NCBI GenBank assembly: GCA_937951895.1
Contig: CALFER010000091.1
Location: forward strand, 90,676-154,675
Source: an uncultured bacterium
Lineage (GTDB): Bacteria > CSSED10-310 > CALFER01
Direction of reading: 5' to 3'
Length of the DNA: 64,000 bases
Positions 18,439 to 27,344 of the stretch are shown piece by piece (within the stretch, counting starts at the first letter, position 1; each line of letters opens with the position of its first letter). Under the pieces are notes generated by a model. The model was not told where the DNA came from and made no database searches. It was given only the letters and a program-made list of their open reading frames with translations. The translations under genes were made by a program, and so were the position numbers.

Positions 18439-19091
18439 TGCATCCACTCCTCCCACAGTTCTCGAATCTCGTTCGATCGGCAGTCTTCATATTCCATCTC
18501 ACCCGATCGATCCAGACAGCCTCCGATATGCAAATCCGGAAGATTCAACCATGTCAGACGCACTTTCAGAGCCTGGTCCTGACTGGACAAAACAACAGCC
18601 TGCAATCCTGAACCAGGGTCCGGTTCCACGGACAACGTCGCGCTTCGATCTCGACACACAGAATCCGTCATCTCCATGTTTTGCGAACTCATTACATCGA
18701 GAATCCGGAAGAAGGTGTTCCCGTCAAGTTCGATACCGATGGCCTTTTTTGTAATGCGGGTTAGAGAGCGCAGGCGGATGGCACACCGGGATCTGAGATC
18801 GATCAATCGTCCGTGTCGCTGATCGATTTCAAGGATCCAGATCGAGCTGCCGGTGATGTCGAGGGCTTCTGCACGGAGGTTACCGTCTGAGGATGCGCAG
18901 ACCATGACCGTAAATCCCACACGGCGCTCCCGCGTCTGCACCTGGACTCTCAAGAGTCCCGATAATCCGGCAACTTCCCGCGGATTGGGCTCCGGAATTC
19001 GTCTGCAATCAGCGAAGAGGATGGCCATGGACAGCACCGCCGCCCATCGACGCAGGCGGACCCATCCCGAAAACAGCTCAGTGGGGCGCAT
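18435..19091 (-). CDS. LolB-like / DUF4292-type envelope protein (tentative)
   Basis: A 218-residue protein with a hydrophobic N-terminus (WAAVLSMAILFADC) and then a beta-rich body. The cysteine could be a lipidation site, but Asp just before it is not typical of a lipobox. Position is the main clue: directly upstream of ispE, overlapping it by 4 bases, as lolB is in gammaproteobacteria. LolB receives lipoproteins at the outer membrane. Sequence similarity is not obvious by eye, so the role is inferred from context and size. Confidence 0.5.
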   Translation of the reverse strand: MRPTELFSGWVRLRRWAAVLSMAILFADCRRIPEPNPREVAGLSGLLRVQVQTRERRVGFTVMVCASSDGNLRAEALDITGSSIWILEIDQRHGRLIDLRSRCAIRLRSLTRITKKAIGIELDGNTFFRILDVMSSQNMEMTDSVCRDRSATLSVEPDPGSGLQAVVLSSQDQALKVRLTWLNLPDLHIGGCLDRSGEMEYEDCRSNEIRELWEEWMQ

Positions 19092-20835
19092 CCAGAGACT
19101 TCAGGCGGTCTTGATAAGTGGGGTTTTCGGGATCGAGCAGAAGAGCACGTGTCAATGCGTTACGTGCATCGTCCATCCGACCGGCAGCGATCAATGCCTG
19201 TGCGAGGTGATCGAGAATCACCGCGTCATCCGGCATCGACCGTGAGGCTTTTTCGAGATACTCGATCGCCTGGCTGTATTGCGCGAGGCGAAAGTAAACC
19301 CAACCCATGCTGTCGAGAAACGCAGGATTCTCCGGGTCGAGGTTTAATGCCTTTTCGATCATGCGAAATGCGCGATCGAGTTCCTTGTCATAGTCTGCCA
19401 AAGTATAACCGATGAAATTCAACAACTCGGCATCGTCCTGATTCTGGGCCAGCAAAGACTCCGCAGTCTCGACCGCTTTGCTCCATTCATCCAGTTCCTC
19501 GTAAGCATATGCAAGCGTCAGAATCAGTTTCCGATCGCCCGGGATGGCCTGACTCGCCGCCTCGAGCACGGACACGGTTTTTTCCCGATAATCATGTCTT
19601 CGATACAATCCCGCGAGTGCGATATAGAGGCGCGGTTCCTGCGGGATGCGCTGAATCGCCTTTTCCAGTAATCGCAACCCGCCCACGAGATCTCCGTTGT
19701 TGTCCATCATCTCCGCGACGATCTCGATCAGAGCAACATTATCGGGGTTCTTGTCGAGAATCGGAGAGAGGACGTCGAGACCGGCTTGCCACTCTTTTCG
19801 TTCGGCGTAGGTCAACCCGAGATACATTTTCGCTTCCTGGTCATCCGGATATCGTTTCAGCACATCCATCAGGTACGTCAGAGCCTCATCGGTCTCTCCG
19901 GAAAACAGTCTCAGCTTGCCGATAAAAACCCGCGCTTCCCGATCAGCGATGGGGTTATCCAGCATCGGAGTCAGAATCTCGATCGCGTTTGTGTAATCCC
20001 CGCGTTCCGTATGGATGGTCGCCATCTGAAATCGCGGTTCGATCATCTTGGGGTACTCTTGAACGAGCTTTTCAAAAAGAGCCGCCGCATCATCGATTTT
20101 GTTCTGCTTCAAATATGTCACAGCAAGGTTGAAGCGCGCTTCGTAATCATCCGGAACACGATGCAGATACAACTCGTACTCCGACTCCGCTTCAGAAAAT
20201 CGTCCGCTCGTCGCATACGCAAGCGCGAGTGCTCGTGAGATCTTCCCGGATCCGGGAAATGCTTCGCGCGCATGCTCCAGCATCTCGATGGCATCACGCT
20301 GGCGTGAAATCTCAGTCAGGATCGATGCGAGTTTCAAAGTGACATCCAGGTCCGTCGTATCAGAGGTGTAAACCGGCTCCAGATATTGAGCCGCAACATG
20401 GAATTCACGTCGTTCAATACATCGATCCGCCATGAATACGCGCAATTCCACCTGATCCGGAAACCTCTTCAAGCCTTCTCGTGCCACTTCGATGGAACGG
20501 TCCACAAGGCTGGTCGCAAACTTCTGGTCGTTGGTGTATCCTGCGAGCTCAAACCAGAACCGGGCACAGTGAATCCAGATTCCGGGAACATCTCCGTGCT
20601 GACTCAGAAGCTCGTCCATCGCTTCCATGGCACGTTCGTACTCGCCGGAGAAGTGCATGTAGTTTGCGTTCAGAACTCCATAATACAGGTCGGTTCGCGA
20701 TTCGGTCGTGTGCGTCGCCGACCCCTTTCCGGGCTCGGGAGGTCTGTGCCAGCACCCAACCAGAATGAGCACCACTCCGGTTGAGATGATCCATTTCTGA
20801 ATTGAGATCGCTGTCGAGTATGCCATCTGTTTCAT
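19078..20835 (-). CDS. TPR-repeat lipoprotein
   Basis: A 585-residue protein with an N-terminal signal and lipobox (VLILVGC) followed by about 14 TPR units, for example GWVYFRLAQYSQAIEYLEKA near the C-terminus. It is probably a periplasmic or outer-membrane scaffold. The last 14 bases overlap the LolB-like gene, suggesting coupled translation. The start is uncertain between a GTG at 20838, ATG at 20835 and ATG at 20826. TPRs give no substrate. Confidence 0.85.
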   Translation of the reverse strand: MKQMAYSTAISIQKWIISTGVVLILVGCWHRPPEPGKGSATHTTESRTDLYYGVLNANYMHFSGEYERAMEAMDELLSQHGDVPGIWIHCARFWFELAGYTNDQKFATSLVDRSIEVAREGLKRFPDQVELRVFMADRCIERREFHVAAQYLEPVYTSDTTDLDVTLKLASILTEISRQRDAIEMLEHAREAFPGSGKISRALALAYATSGRFSEAESEYELYLHRVPDDYEARFNLAVTYLKQNKIDDAAALFEKLVQEYPKMIEPRFQMATIHTERGDYTNAIEILTPMLDNPIADREARVFIGKLRLFSGETDEALTYLMDVLKRYPDDQEAKMYLGLTYAERKEWQAGLDVLSPILDKNPDNVALIEIVAEMMDNNGDLVGGLRLLEKAIQRIPQEPRLYIALAGLYRRHDYREKTVSVLEAASQAIPGDRKLILTLAYAYEELDEWSKAVETAESLLAQNQDDAELLNFIGYTLADYDKELDRAFRMIEKALNLDPENPAFLDSMGWVYFRLAQYSQAIEYLEKASRSMPDDAVILDHLAQALIAAGRMDDARNALTRALLLDPENPTYQDRLKSLDAPH

Positions 20836-20865
20836 CACTTCCAGGAAAATACAGAACAGGGAGAC

Positions 20866-20895
20866 AGATTACGCCTAAAAAGGGAACAGAGTCAA
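20866..20895 (-). promoter_or_regulatory. candidate promoter at the head of the housekeeping block
   Basis: On the minus strand TTGACT (20890-20895), an 18-base spacer and TAATCT (20866-20871) lie about 30 bases before the TPR lipoprotein gene. The -10 box is weak. Confidence 0.4.
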
Positions 20896-20908
20896 AAACG
20901 AATCCGGA

Positions 20909-22804
20909 TCACCGATAGAGCGATGAGAGTGTGCGTTGTCGCAGATTGGAGAGTTCATCAGCGCGTCCGGGTTCATGTGCGGCTTTCAATGCATCGATCT
21001 CAAGTCGGCACGCGTCGATCGCCATCCCGATCGCCTTCTCCCATAATCCGTTCCGAATCGCCTGGATAAACTCACGTGGTTGTGCCATCAGGCGTTCGGG
21101 GCAGCGTGCATCCGGCTCGACCAACGCATACAGGTAGTCGCTCAGCGGCCGTTCGTGCAGGACAAGCGGATATCGGAACTCTTCCATCCGGGAATGTTCC
21201 AGCCACATCCGGCAGACGATCTGGCCGGGTGTCTGTTCCATTCTTTTGGCAAAAATCGAAGAGGAGGGATAAGGCACCAGAGTGCCGGCATTCGGCAGCA
21301 CATTAAATGTTGCGGAGTATCGCGTACCGAGACTTCGGAGAATCAGGAGTTCGTGAAACAGTTCTTCCCAATCGGAATCGGCATCCGTGATAATCCAGTA
21401 ATGGTAGCCGGAAACTGCAGCTGCCTCCAGATCCCCGCATATCGCTTCCAGATCCACGGAATGGGTGATTTTCTGCAGACGTTTCAGGCGATCCGGAGCG
21501 AATGCGTCCGTGCCGATCCATAAAAGAGGGCGGCCTCCCGGATACAAATCCGGAATCCCGACTGCTCCCAGGATACGTTTTCGCTGTTCCCCGCTCTGAA
21601 GGGCTCTGAGTGACGTTTGAATTCCCCAGACTTTCAAGCCCACATCACGAAGCACCTTCATGATGCTCTCGGCACGTGACGGATCAGCGAGAAGATCATC
21701 ATCATTGAGATTGACGGTCCAGGCATCGGGCGGAAGACTGGACTGCCGGTTGAGGTGTCCCAGATGTTCGCGATAGTCTTCCAGTTGCGCCTTAATCCGA
21801 TCGATCGGCATCCTGCGGATTTTTCGGCCATGGACGTGTGAGCAGAAGACACATCGGTGCGGGCACCCGCGCGAAGTGGAAAACTCCAGCCCCGAACGAG
21901 CGAATTCCGCGGTCACACCGGAGAAATCGATCGGTGAAGATCCCGGATCCCGAGTCAGGGGAATTCGATCCAGATGTTCGGTCCACCAACCATTCAAAGC
22001 ACGGACGACACAACCTGCAGGCCATGTTGTTCCTTCGTTCGCTTCGATCGCGCCACTGCGGATGATTTGATCGAGTGCATCGATGAACACAGCTTCCGCA
22101 TCCCCTCGAAGCACGACATCAGCTTCGGGAAGGTGCGTTGCGACGATTTCCGGTGCGAGTGTCGCCATGGGTCCACCCACAATAATCGGGCCGTCGAACT
22201 GCAGGCGAATCGACCCCAGGAGCGAGCGGACAGCCGGGAACAGGTCTTCCAGGAGCGATACGGCAATCATGTCCGGTTTGCCGATCGGAAGCGGATTCTG
22301 AGCATGCAGATCCACTGGAACGAGATCGGCTTCGATTCCATGCCTGCGTGCCAATGAAAAGAGTATCATTGGCGCCGGAGGGATCCCCATGCTTCTCCAA
22401 CGGTTGTCTCTTCGGTCGATCGGAACGAGAATGGCCAGTCGTGGAGAAGCGTTCATCCCGGGGAGAGATCGAAATCGGAGTGCTTCCTTTGGGTATGGAG
22501 TGGCTGTTTCAGCGGTCTGTTCCACTCCGTACAGATCATGTTCCAACGTGTGCTCGAGATGATCAAGGCGGATCGATCGCGGTACGATCAGCCGGGTGGC
22601 TCCGAACTGGGGTTCGATGAACCGTATCGTGCGACCGAGTTCGGTCAAATCGATTCGACAATGACCGGTGATTGAACGCCGCGAGGTCAGCCATCGAGCG
22701 GTTTTCCTGAGCATTGCGAAACAGAAAACGGGATCGAACGGCGGATTGCTCAGGATCGACCAACTCCCGGCCCACCCCACGGACGGGAAATCAGACGCAT
22801 TCAT
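20909..22804 (-). CDS. B12-binding radical SAM protein
   Basis: A 631-residue radical SAM enzyme. Residues about 120-270 look like a cobalamin-binding Rossmann domain (PDMIAVSLLEDLFP, GPIIVGGPMATLAPEIV, ADVVLRGDAEAVF). Cys314, Cys318 and Cys321 in RGCPHRCVFCSH form the 4Fe-4S CxxxCxxC site. The first 115 residues are an extra domain I do not recognise. The C-terminus has an Arg-rich helical region. GGAG lies before the ATG, 27 bases after the beta-helix gene. The substrate is unknown. Confidence 0.85.
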   Translation of the reverse strand: MNASDFPSVGWAGSWSILSNPPFDPVFCFAMLRKTARWLTSRRSITGHCRIDLTELGRTIRFIEPQFGATRLIVPRSIRLDHLEHTLEHDLYGVEQTAETATPYPKEALRFRSLPGMNASPRLAILVPIDRRDNRWRSMGIPPAPMILFSLARRHGIEADLVPVDLHAQNPLPIGKPDMIAVSLLEDLFPAVRSLLGSIRLQFDGPIIVGGPMATLAPEIVATHLPEADVVLRGDAEAVFIDALDQIIRSGAIEANEGTTWPAGCVVRALNGWWTEHLDRIPLTRDPGSSPIDFSGVTAEFARSGLEFSTSRGCPHRCVFCSHVHGRKIRRMPIDRIKAQLEDYREHLGHLNRQSSLPPDAWTVNLNDDDLLADPSRAESIMKVLRDVGLKVWGIQTSLRALQSGEQRKRILGAVGIPDLYPGGRPLLWIGTDAFAPDRLKRLQKITHSVDLEAICGDLEAAAVSGYHYWIITDADSDWEELFHELLILRSLGTRYSATFNVLPNAGTLVPYPSSSIFAKRMEQTPGQIVCRMWLEHSRMEEFRYPLVLHERPLSDYLYALVEPDARCPERLMAQPREFIQAIRNGLWEKAIGMAIDACRLEIDALKAAHEPGRADELSNLRQRTLSSLYR

Positions 22805-22831
22805 CCCGGGCTCCGTTTTCGTTGCGAATCA

Positions 22832-23650
22832 TCAATCGCGCTTCGGGAGGATTGTCGGCCTGCCGGGATGTTTCAGAATGGAGCGAGCCGGATAGAATCC
22901 ACGGGGAATCGAGAGACACGGATAGATCCAGGTGTCACGGCCGATAAATGCCGCCGGAGCGATCGTTGCGTTACATCCGACTTCGACGCCATCCCCGAGA
23001 CAGGCGCCGATTTTGGCCCGCCCCGTCGAGAACTCACCGTCAGGAGTGGAGACGACCATGTCTGCAAAGCGGACATCCCGTTTATCTTCAAAAGTTCTGA
23101 AAGGCAGATTGGCAAGCTTCGTGCCCGCCCCCAGATTCACACAAGAACCGATCACGGAGTCTCCGATGTATGCGAAATGACCCGCTTCTGTATGGTCCAG
23201 AAAGATCGATGACTTCATTTCGGTGGTGTGCCCGATCGTGCAGCGCGATCCGGTAATGACATCGCCGCGCAGGTACGCTCCCTGGCGAATTTCAGTGCCA
23301 GGTCCGATGTATGCCGGTGCTTTGATGATCGCGGTCGGTTCGACGATAACGTTTCGGGCGAAGTAGAAACCGAGATTCGGGCAGCAGATGTCTCGATCAA
23401 AAACATACCCTGTCCGTGCGAAGAGGACGGTTTCGGACCCGCCATCCGGTGTGGGTCGGACCCAGAGATCGAAAGCTGAAGGCAAGGCGGCTTGTTCGTC
23501 AAAACCTGCGAAGAAGCCGGTCAATGCGGGACGGATACCATCGAGCGTCTCCCATACCGGTCTCCCCCATCGAATCAATTCGGGGAAGTGCCGGAGGGGG
23601 TTCGACTGGAAATAGAACTCCGGCAACAGTTCCTCTCGAAAATCGGGCAT
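22832..23650 (-). CDS. left-handed beta-helix (hexapeptide-repeat) protein, GlmU C-terminal-like
   Basis: A 272-residue protein with hexapeptide repeats at about 95-260 (IVEPTAIIKAPAYIGPGTEI, YIGDSVIGSCVNLGAGTKLA). The repeats resemble the acetyltransferase half of GlmU and related nucleotidyltransferase/acyltransferase proteins. The GlmU nucleotidyltransferase half is absent; the first 90 residues are short and different. It is likely a sugar-nucleotide acyltransferase or pseudo-enzyme. GGAGGAG precedes the ATG. It lies 3 bases after the YciO-like gene. Confidence 0.8.
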   Translation of the reverse strand: MPDFREELLPEFYFQSNPLRHFPELIRWGRPVWETLDGIRPALTGFFAGFDEQAALPSAFDLWVRPTPDGGSETVLFARTGYVFDRDICCPNLGFYFARNVIVEPTAIIKAPAYIGPGTEIRQGAYLRGDVITGSRCTIGHTTEMKSSIFLDHTEAGHFAYIGDSVIGSCVNLGAGTKLANLPFRTFEDKRDVRFADMVVSTPDGEFSTGRAKIGACLGDGVEVGCNATIAPAAFIGRDTWIYPCLSIPRGFYPARSILKHPGRPTILPKRD

Positions 23651-23653
23651 CGA

Positions 23654-24307
23654 TTACTCCTCCCAGATGCCTTTGCCTTCACGAACGAGTTTCGGTGATT
23701 CGCCGGTGAGATCGAGGACGGTTGTGGGTTCCGGAAAGATGTAGCCGGCGTCCACGATCAGATCGAGGCCATGTCCGAAATGATCTTTGATTTCTCGGGG
23801 ATCTGCAAACATCTCGTCGTTCGATCGCGCCGTTGTCGAGATGATGGGGTTCCCCAGAGCGACGATCAGTTCATGACAGACTGCATGGTCCGGAACTCGA
23901 ATCCCGACGGTATACCGATTGGATCGCATAATTTTAGGAACGAGCTGGGTAGCGTCCAGTAGAAACGTGTAGGGGCCGGGCGTCAGTTTCTTCATGAGTT
24001 TATAGGCATAGTTCTGGACGTTGGCGTATTTGGCGAGATCCGAGAGGTCGGCGCAGAGGAAAGTGAATGGTTTTTTCTGGCTTCGGTTTCGCAACTGATA
24101 GAGACGATCGATTGCAGAACGGCTGTAGATATCGCATCCCATTCCATAGGTCGAATCTGTAGGAAAAGCGATGACTCCCCCGTCAACGAGGCATTTTTTA
24201 ACCATGTCAACTTTTCTCGGTTGAGGGTATTCGGAGTGAAACTCGATGATTTGAACGGGCAACGCGTCATCCTCCAGGCGCGGGACTTTAGCAGTCCGCT
24301 CCCTCAT
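23654..24307 (-). CDS. YciO/TsaC/Sua5-family threonylcarbamoyl-AMP synthase-like protein
   Basis: A 217-residue YrdC-fold protein. Matches to the family include GGVIAFPTDSTYGMGCDI, KKPFTFLCADLSDLAKYA, TPGPYTFLL, VGIRVPDHAV and PTTVLDLT. The overall pattern is closer to E. coli YciO than to TsaC. TsaC makes threonylcarbamoyl-AMP for t6A tRNA modification; the YciO role is less clear. The start chosen is ATG 24307; a TTG two codons upstream is also open, and neither has a strong ribosome site. Confidence 0.88.
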   Translation of the reverse strand: MRERTAKVPRLEDDALPVQIIEFHSEYPQPRKVDMVKKCLVDGGVIAFPTDSTYGMGCDIYSRSAIDRLYQLRNRSQKKPFTFLCADLSDLAKYANVQNYAYKLMKKLTPGPYTFLLDATQLVPKIMRSNRYTVGIRVPDHAVCHELIVALGNPIISTTARSNDEMFADPREIKDHFGHGLDLIVDAGYIFPEPTTVLDLTGESPKLVREGKGIWEE

Positions 24308-24353
24308 GGTCAATACGCGTCGGAAGCCGTCTAATCAGTATCGGATGGATCGA

Positions 24354-24971
24354 CTAAAAAACGACTCGAATGCCTGTCCTCGCAACAATTCCTCCCAGGT
24401 CGGATTCGTCGAAATAGTAACTGGCACCAAAGTTTCCGATGGTATCCGGATAGGAATTGTATTCGGCCTCGAAGAAGAATCGGAAGTAACGTGAGATGTA
24501 GACATCGCTTCCGGCCTGGACCAGGAACCCTGCACCGTCAATCGTTTCCTCTCCGGATTCCTTGAACTGCACGTATCCGACTCCGATGCCGACATATGGC
24601 GAGAGAATGCTTTCGCGTAAAAAATGCCAACGGGCGGTGAGTGTGATGGGAGTCATGTCATATGAAACGGATTCCCCCGTCGGTTCGAAGCCTCCGTCCT
24701 CCGACGGCCATACTCTTTCGCCGCTTGCCGAAAGCACATCGACCGCGAGCGTCAGGTCGAGCGGAATGAAAAACTGGTAGGTGAATTCGGCTCCGATCGA
24801 GTATGTGCCGGGCGAGTCGTAGATCAGATCATGCGTTTCGGACCATCCGTTTGCAATGAAGTATCCCCCTCTGATACCGATTTGCAGGGCCGCCGAGCAT
24901 GGAATCGAAACGGCCGTCAGAACGATCAGCACACAGAGCGTTCGAATCCAGAGTTTCGTGTTGTTGTTCAT
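24354..24971 (-). CDS. small outer-membrane beta-barrel protein (OmpA/OmpW-like)
   Basis: A 205-residue secreted protein with a signal peptide (VLIVLTAVSIPCSA) and an eight-strand-like pattern of alternating aromatic residues (LQIGIRGGYFIANGW, LSPYVGIGVGYVQF). It ends in a terminal Phe (GIRVVF), typical of barrels inserted by BAM. Start ATG 24971 shares its first base with the subtilase stop (TGATG), a coupling arrangement. Function unknown. Confidence 0.75.
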   Translation of the reverse strand: MNNNTKLWIRTLCVLIVLTAVSIPCSAALQIGIRGGYFIANGWSETHDLIYDSPGTYSIGAEFTYQFFIPLDLTLAVDVLSASGERVWPSEDGGFEPTGESVSYDMTPITLTARWHFLRESILSPYVGIGVGYVQFKESGEETIDGAGFLVQAGSDVYISRYFRFFFEAEYNSYPDTIGNFGASYYFDESDLGGIVARTGIRVVF

Positions 24972-26320
24972 CAGCTGTCCGCTCCCCATCCCTGACCGCG
25001 TTTAATGATATCCAGCAGGTCGATCAACCCGTAACCATATTCCGGATCGAGTCCCGAAGCACCGAGATCCCGTGAGGTCCGGGCGATCGCATCCATGAAC
25101 TCGGCAGGTCCCCCTCCGCGTCTCGACTTGAACAGCGCTGCCGCGGCCGCGACGTGAGGAGTTGCCATCGATGTTCCCTGATAGAAATAATATTCGAAGG
25201 TCGCCGGATTTCCGGGACTCATGGTCTGCTGGAGAATACCGTCGCCGTACCCGTCACGGTTCTGATCCACCCGCACATCTCCTCCCGGCGCGACGCAATC
25301 CAGACCGTTGCCGAAATTCGAGTAGTACGCGCGTTTCTGATCATACCGAATCGACCCGACACAGACGCACTCGGGGTAAGCGCCGGGGTATTCGAGACCT
25401 CCGGTGTACCCGCTGTCGTCCGCATCATTGCCTGCCGCTGCGACGCAGATCACCCCGCTCCGATATGCCTTCTCTATCTCGTCTTCCACAATCTTTCCGG
25501 GATTGACACCGACGGGGAATCCGAGACTCATATTGATGACGGCGGCCCCATTGTCCACTGCCCAGGCAATCCCTTCAGCAAGCGAGTAGGAACTACCCAC
25601 TCCGTCGCTGCCCAGAATCTTGATCGGCATGATGGCGCATCCGAAGGCGATACCTGCGACGCCCAGAGCATTGTTCGTGGTCTGAGCGATTGTTCCGGCG
25701 ACATGCGTACCGTGGCCCTCGTCGTCGTTCGCATGAGTATCGGAGTTCACAAAATCGTAGGGATGAACGAAGCGCGTTCCGGCCAGATCGGGAGCGCGTG
25801 AAAAATCGATGTAATCTTCATAGGCAACACCTGTGTCCAGGATTGCCACGCTAACCGAGTCCCGTCCGCCTGCGGTGAGATCCCAGGCTTTCGGCACATC
25901 GAGCATGCTGAAATTCCACTGGTAGCGGTAATAGGGATCGTTCGGTTCACCGAGTTTTCTGCAGAGATAATCGAGTTGCGCGTCTTTAACCTTTGGATTG
26001 TGCTTCAATTCCTCGATGAAAAGCTCGGCTGTCTTCCCCACAGGGACACTGATCCTGAAGTAACCGGTATGGCGGGGAAACTCCACCGGATCGATTCGGT
26101 GAGCGCCGAGCTGTTCGAGCATCGTATCGACCGATGCAATCGTGTCCGTGTTTCTGAATCGGATCAGCACATGAGTGGAGTGAAACTGAACGGTCGAATG
26201 CCCTTTGAGCGCGTGTCGCTCGAGGGTGCGCTCCCCGAGTCCGGGACCGGATTCACCGGCCAGTATCGGACCGAGACAGCCGATCAGAAGAACGGTCACG
26301 ATCCCCATTGTTTTGGTCAT
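24971..26320 (-). CDS. secreted subtilisin-like serine protease (S8)
   Basis: A 449-residue protease with a signal peptide, an inhibitor-I9-like propeptide (about 50-125) and a catalytic domain. The triad is visible: Asp in VAILDTGVA, His in GHGTHVAGT and Ser in GTSMATPHVAA, with the oxyanion Asn in AAAGNDADD. It would act in the periplasm or outside the cell. GGAGG lies 5 bases before the ATG at 26320; the ATG 12 bases upstream overlaps that site. It heads an operon with an OM barrel, YciO-like, beta-helix and radical SAM genes. Confidence 0.93.
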   Translation of the reverse strand: MTKTMGIVTVLLIGCLGPILAGESGPGLGERTLERHALKGHSTVQFHSTHVLIRFRNTDTIASVDTMLEQLGAHRIDPVEFPRHTGYFRISVPVGKTAELFIEELKHNPKVKDAQLDYLCRKLGEPNDPYYRYQWNFSMLDVPKAWDLTAGGRDSVSVAILDTGVAYEDYIDFSRAPDLAGTRFVHPYDFVNSDTHANDDEGHGTHVAGTIAQTTNNALGVAGIAFGCAIMPIKILGSDGVGSSYSLAEGIAWAVDNGAAVINMSLGFPVGVNPGKIVEDEIEKAYRSGVICVAAAGNDADDSGYTGGLEYPGAYPECVCVGSIRYDQKRAYYSNFGNGLDCVAPGGDVRVDQNRDGYGDGILQQTMSPGNPATFEYYFYQGTSMATPHVAAAAALFKSRRGGGPAEFMDAIARTSRDLGASGLDPEYGYGLIDLLDIIKRGQGWGADS

Positions 26321-26528
26321 TGATTCCTCCATTTGACGATCCTATACTCGGCGACACGCTGTGTGCTGCGATCGCTTCCGCAACGCAGGCACACCTCCCT
26401 GGCCGCCATCGAGCGTTTCCGGGAGATCCGTCGAGTGATCGACCGAAACCTTAAAGGGTATTCTACCGTCCCGCCGCGGGATACTCAACCACCCCGGACA
26501 GACCGGATCAACCCGGCAGAGGAGATCG

Positions 26529-27344
26529 ATGAACCGAACCAATCTTTCGCGCAAATTCCTGGAGTTGATCGACATCATGAAGCGCTTGCGGGACGAGAAC
26601 GGTTGCCCATGGGATCGCAAGCAGACGCACGACACGCTCGTTCCGTATCTGCTGGAGGAAAGCTACGAGGCGATCGGAGCGATCGAGTCCTTGGACTGGG
26701 GAGGGCTGGCCGGCGAACTGGGAGATGTTCTGCTGCAGATCCTGTTTCATGCTCGGATCGCCGAGGAATCGAATGAGTTCACGATGGAAACGGTGCTCGA
26801 TACACTGGCTCGGAAACTGATCCGAAGACATCCGCATGTATTCGGTACAGCTACCGTGGACGATGCCGAGGAGGTCTTGCGAAACTGGCAATTGATCAAG
26901 AGGGATGAAGCGAAAGAGTGCGGAGCGCGGAGTGTCCTGGACGGCCTGACATCGGCTCTGCCGCAGTTAACGTATGCGCAGAAGAGCCAGGAACGAGCCG
27001 CGCAGGTCGGATTCGACTGGGAAACCACGGATCAGGTGAAGCAGAAAGTTCGGGAAGAGTGGCGTGAGTTATGGGATAGCGTGGAAGGCTCGGAGTCGCC
27101 CAGGCGCATTGAGGAAGAGATGGGCGATCTGCTGTTCGCTCTCGTCAATCTCGCCCGATTCCTCGATGTCCAGCCTGAAGAAGCACTCAGAAAGGCCAAT
27201 CTGAAGTTTGCGCGACGATTTCGTGAAGTCGAGCGCCGGGCGGGGGGCGGAGACGTGATGAAGACCATGCGTCTCGAGTCTCTGGATGCGATCTGGAATG
27301 ATGTGAAGGCAGCCGAGCGGAACGATGCGGCATCAGGCGAGTGA
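26529..27344 (+). CDS. mazG: nucleoside triphosphate pyrophosphohydrolase MazG
   Basis: A 271-residue protein with two MazG units. The first shows LRDENGCPWDRKQTHDTL, the metal-binding EESYE and ELGDVLLQILFHA; the second has EEEMGDLLFALVNLAR. MazG hydrolyses NTPs to NMP and pyrophosphate and cleans damaged nucleotides. AGAGGAG precedes the ATG. Its 3' end overlaps the convergent GGDEF gene by 12 bases. The 196 bases upstream hold no gene and probably the promoters of mazG and the divergent subtilase. Confidence 0.95.
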   Translation: MNRTNLSRKFLELIDIMKRLRDENGCPWDRKQTHDTLVPYLLEESYEAIGAIESLDWGGLAGELGDVLLQILFHARIAEESNEFTMETVLDTLARKLIRRHPHVFGTATVDDAEEVLRNWQLIKRDEAKECGARSVLDGLTSALPQLTYAQKSQERAAQVGFDWETTDQVKQKVREEWRELWDSVEGSESPRRIEEEMGDLLFALVNLARFLDVQPEEALRKANLKFARRFREVERRAGGGDVMKTMRLESLDAIWNDVKAAERNDAASGE

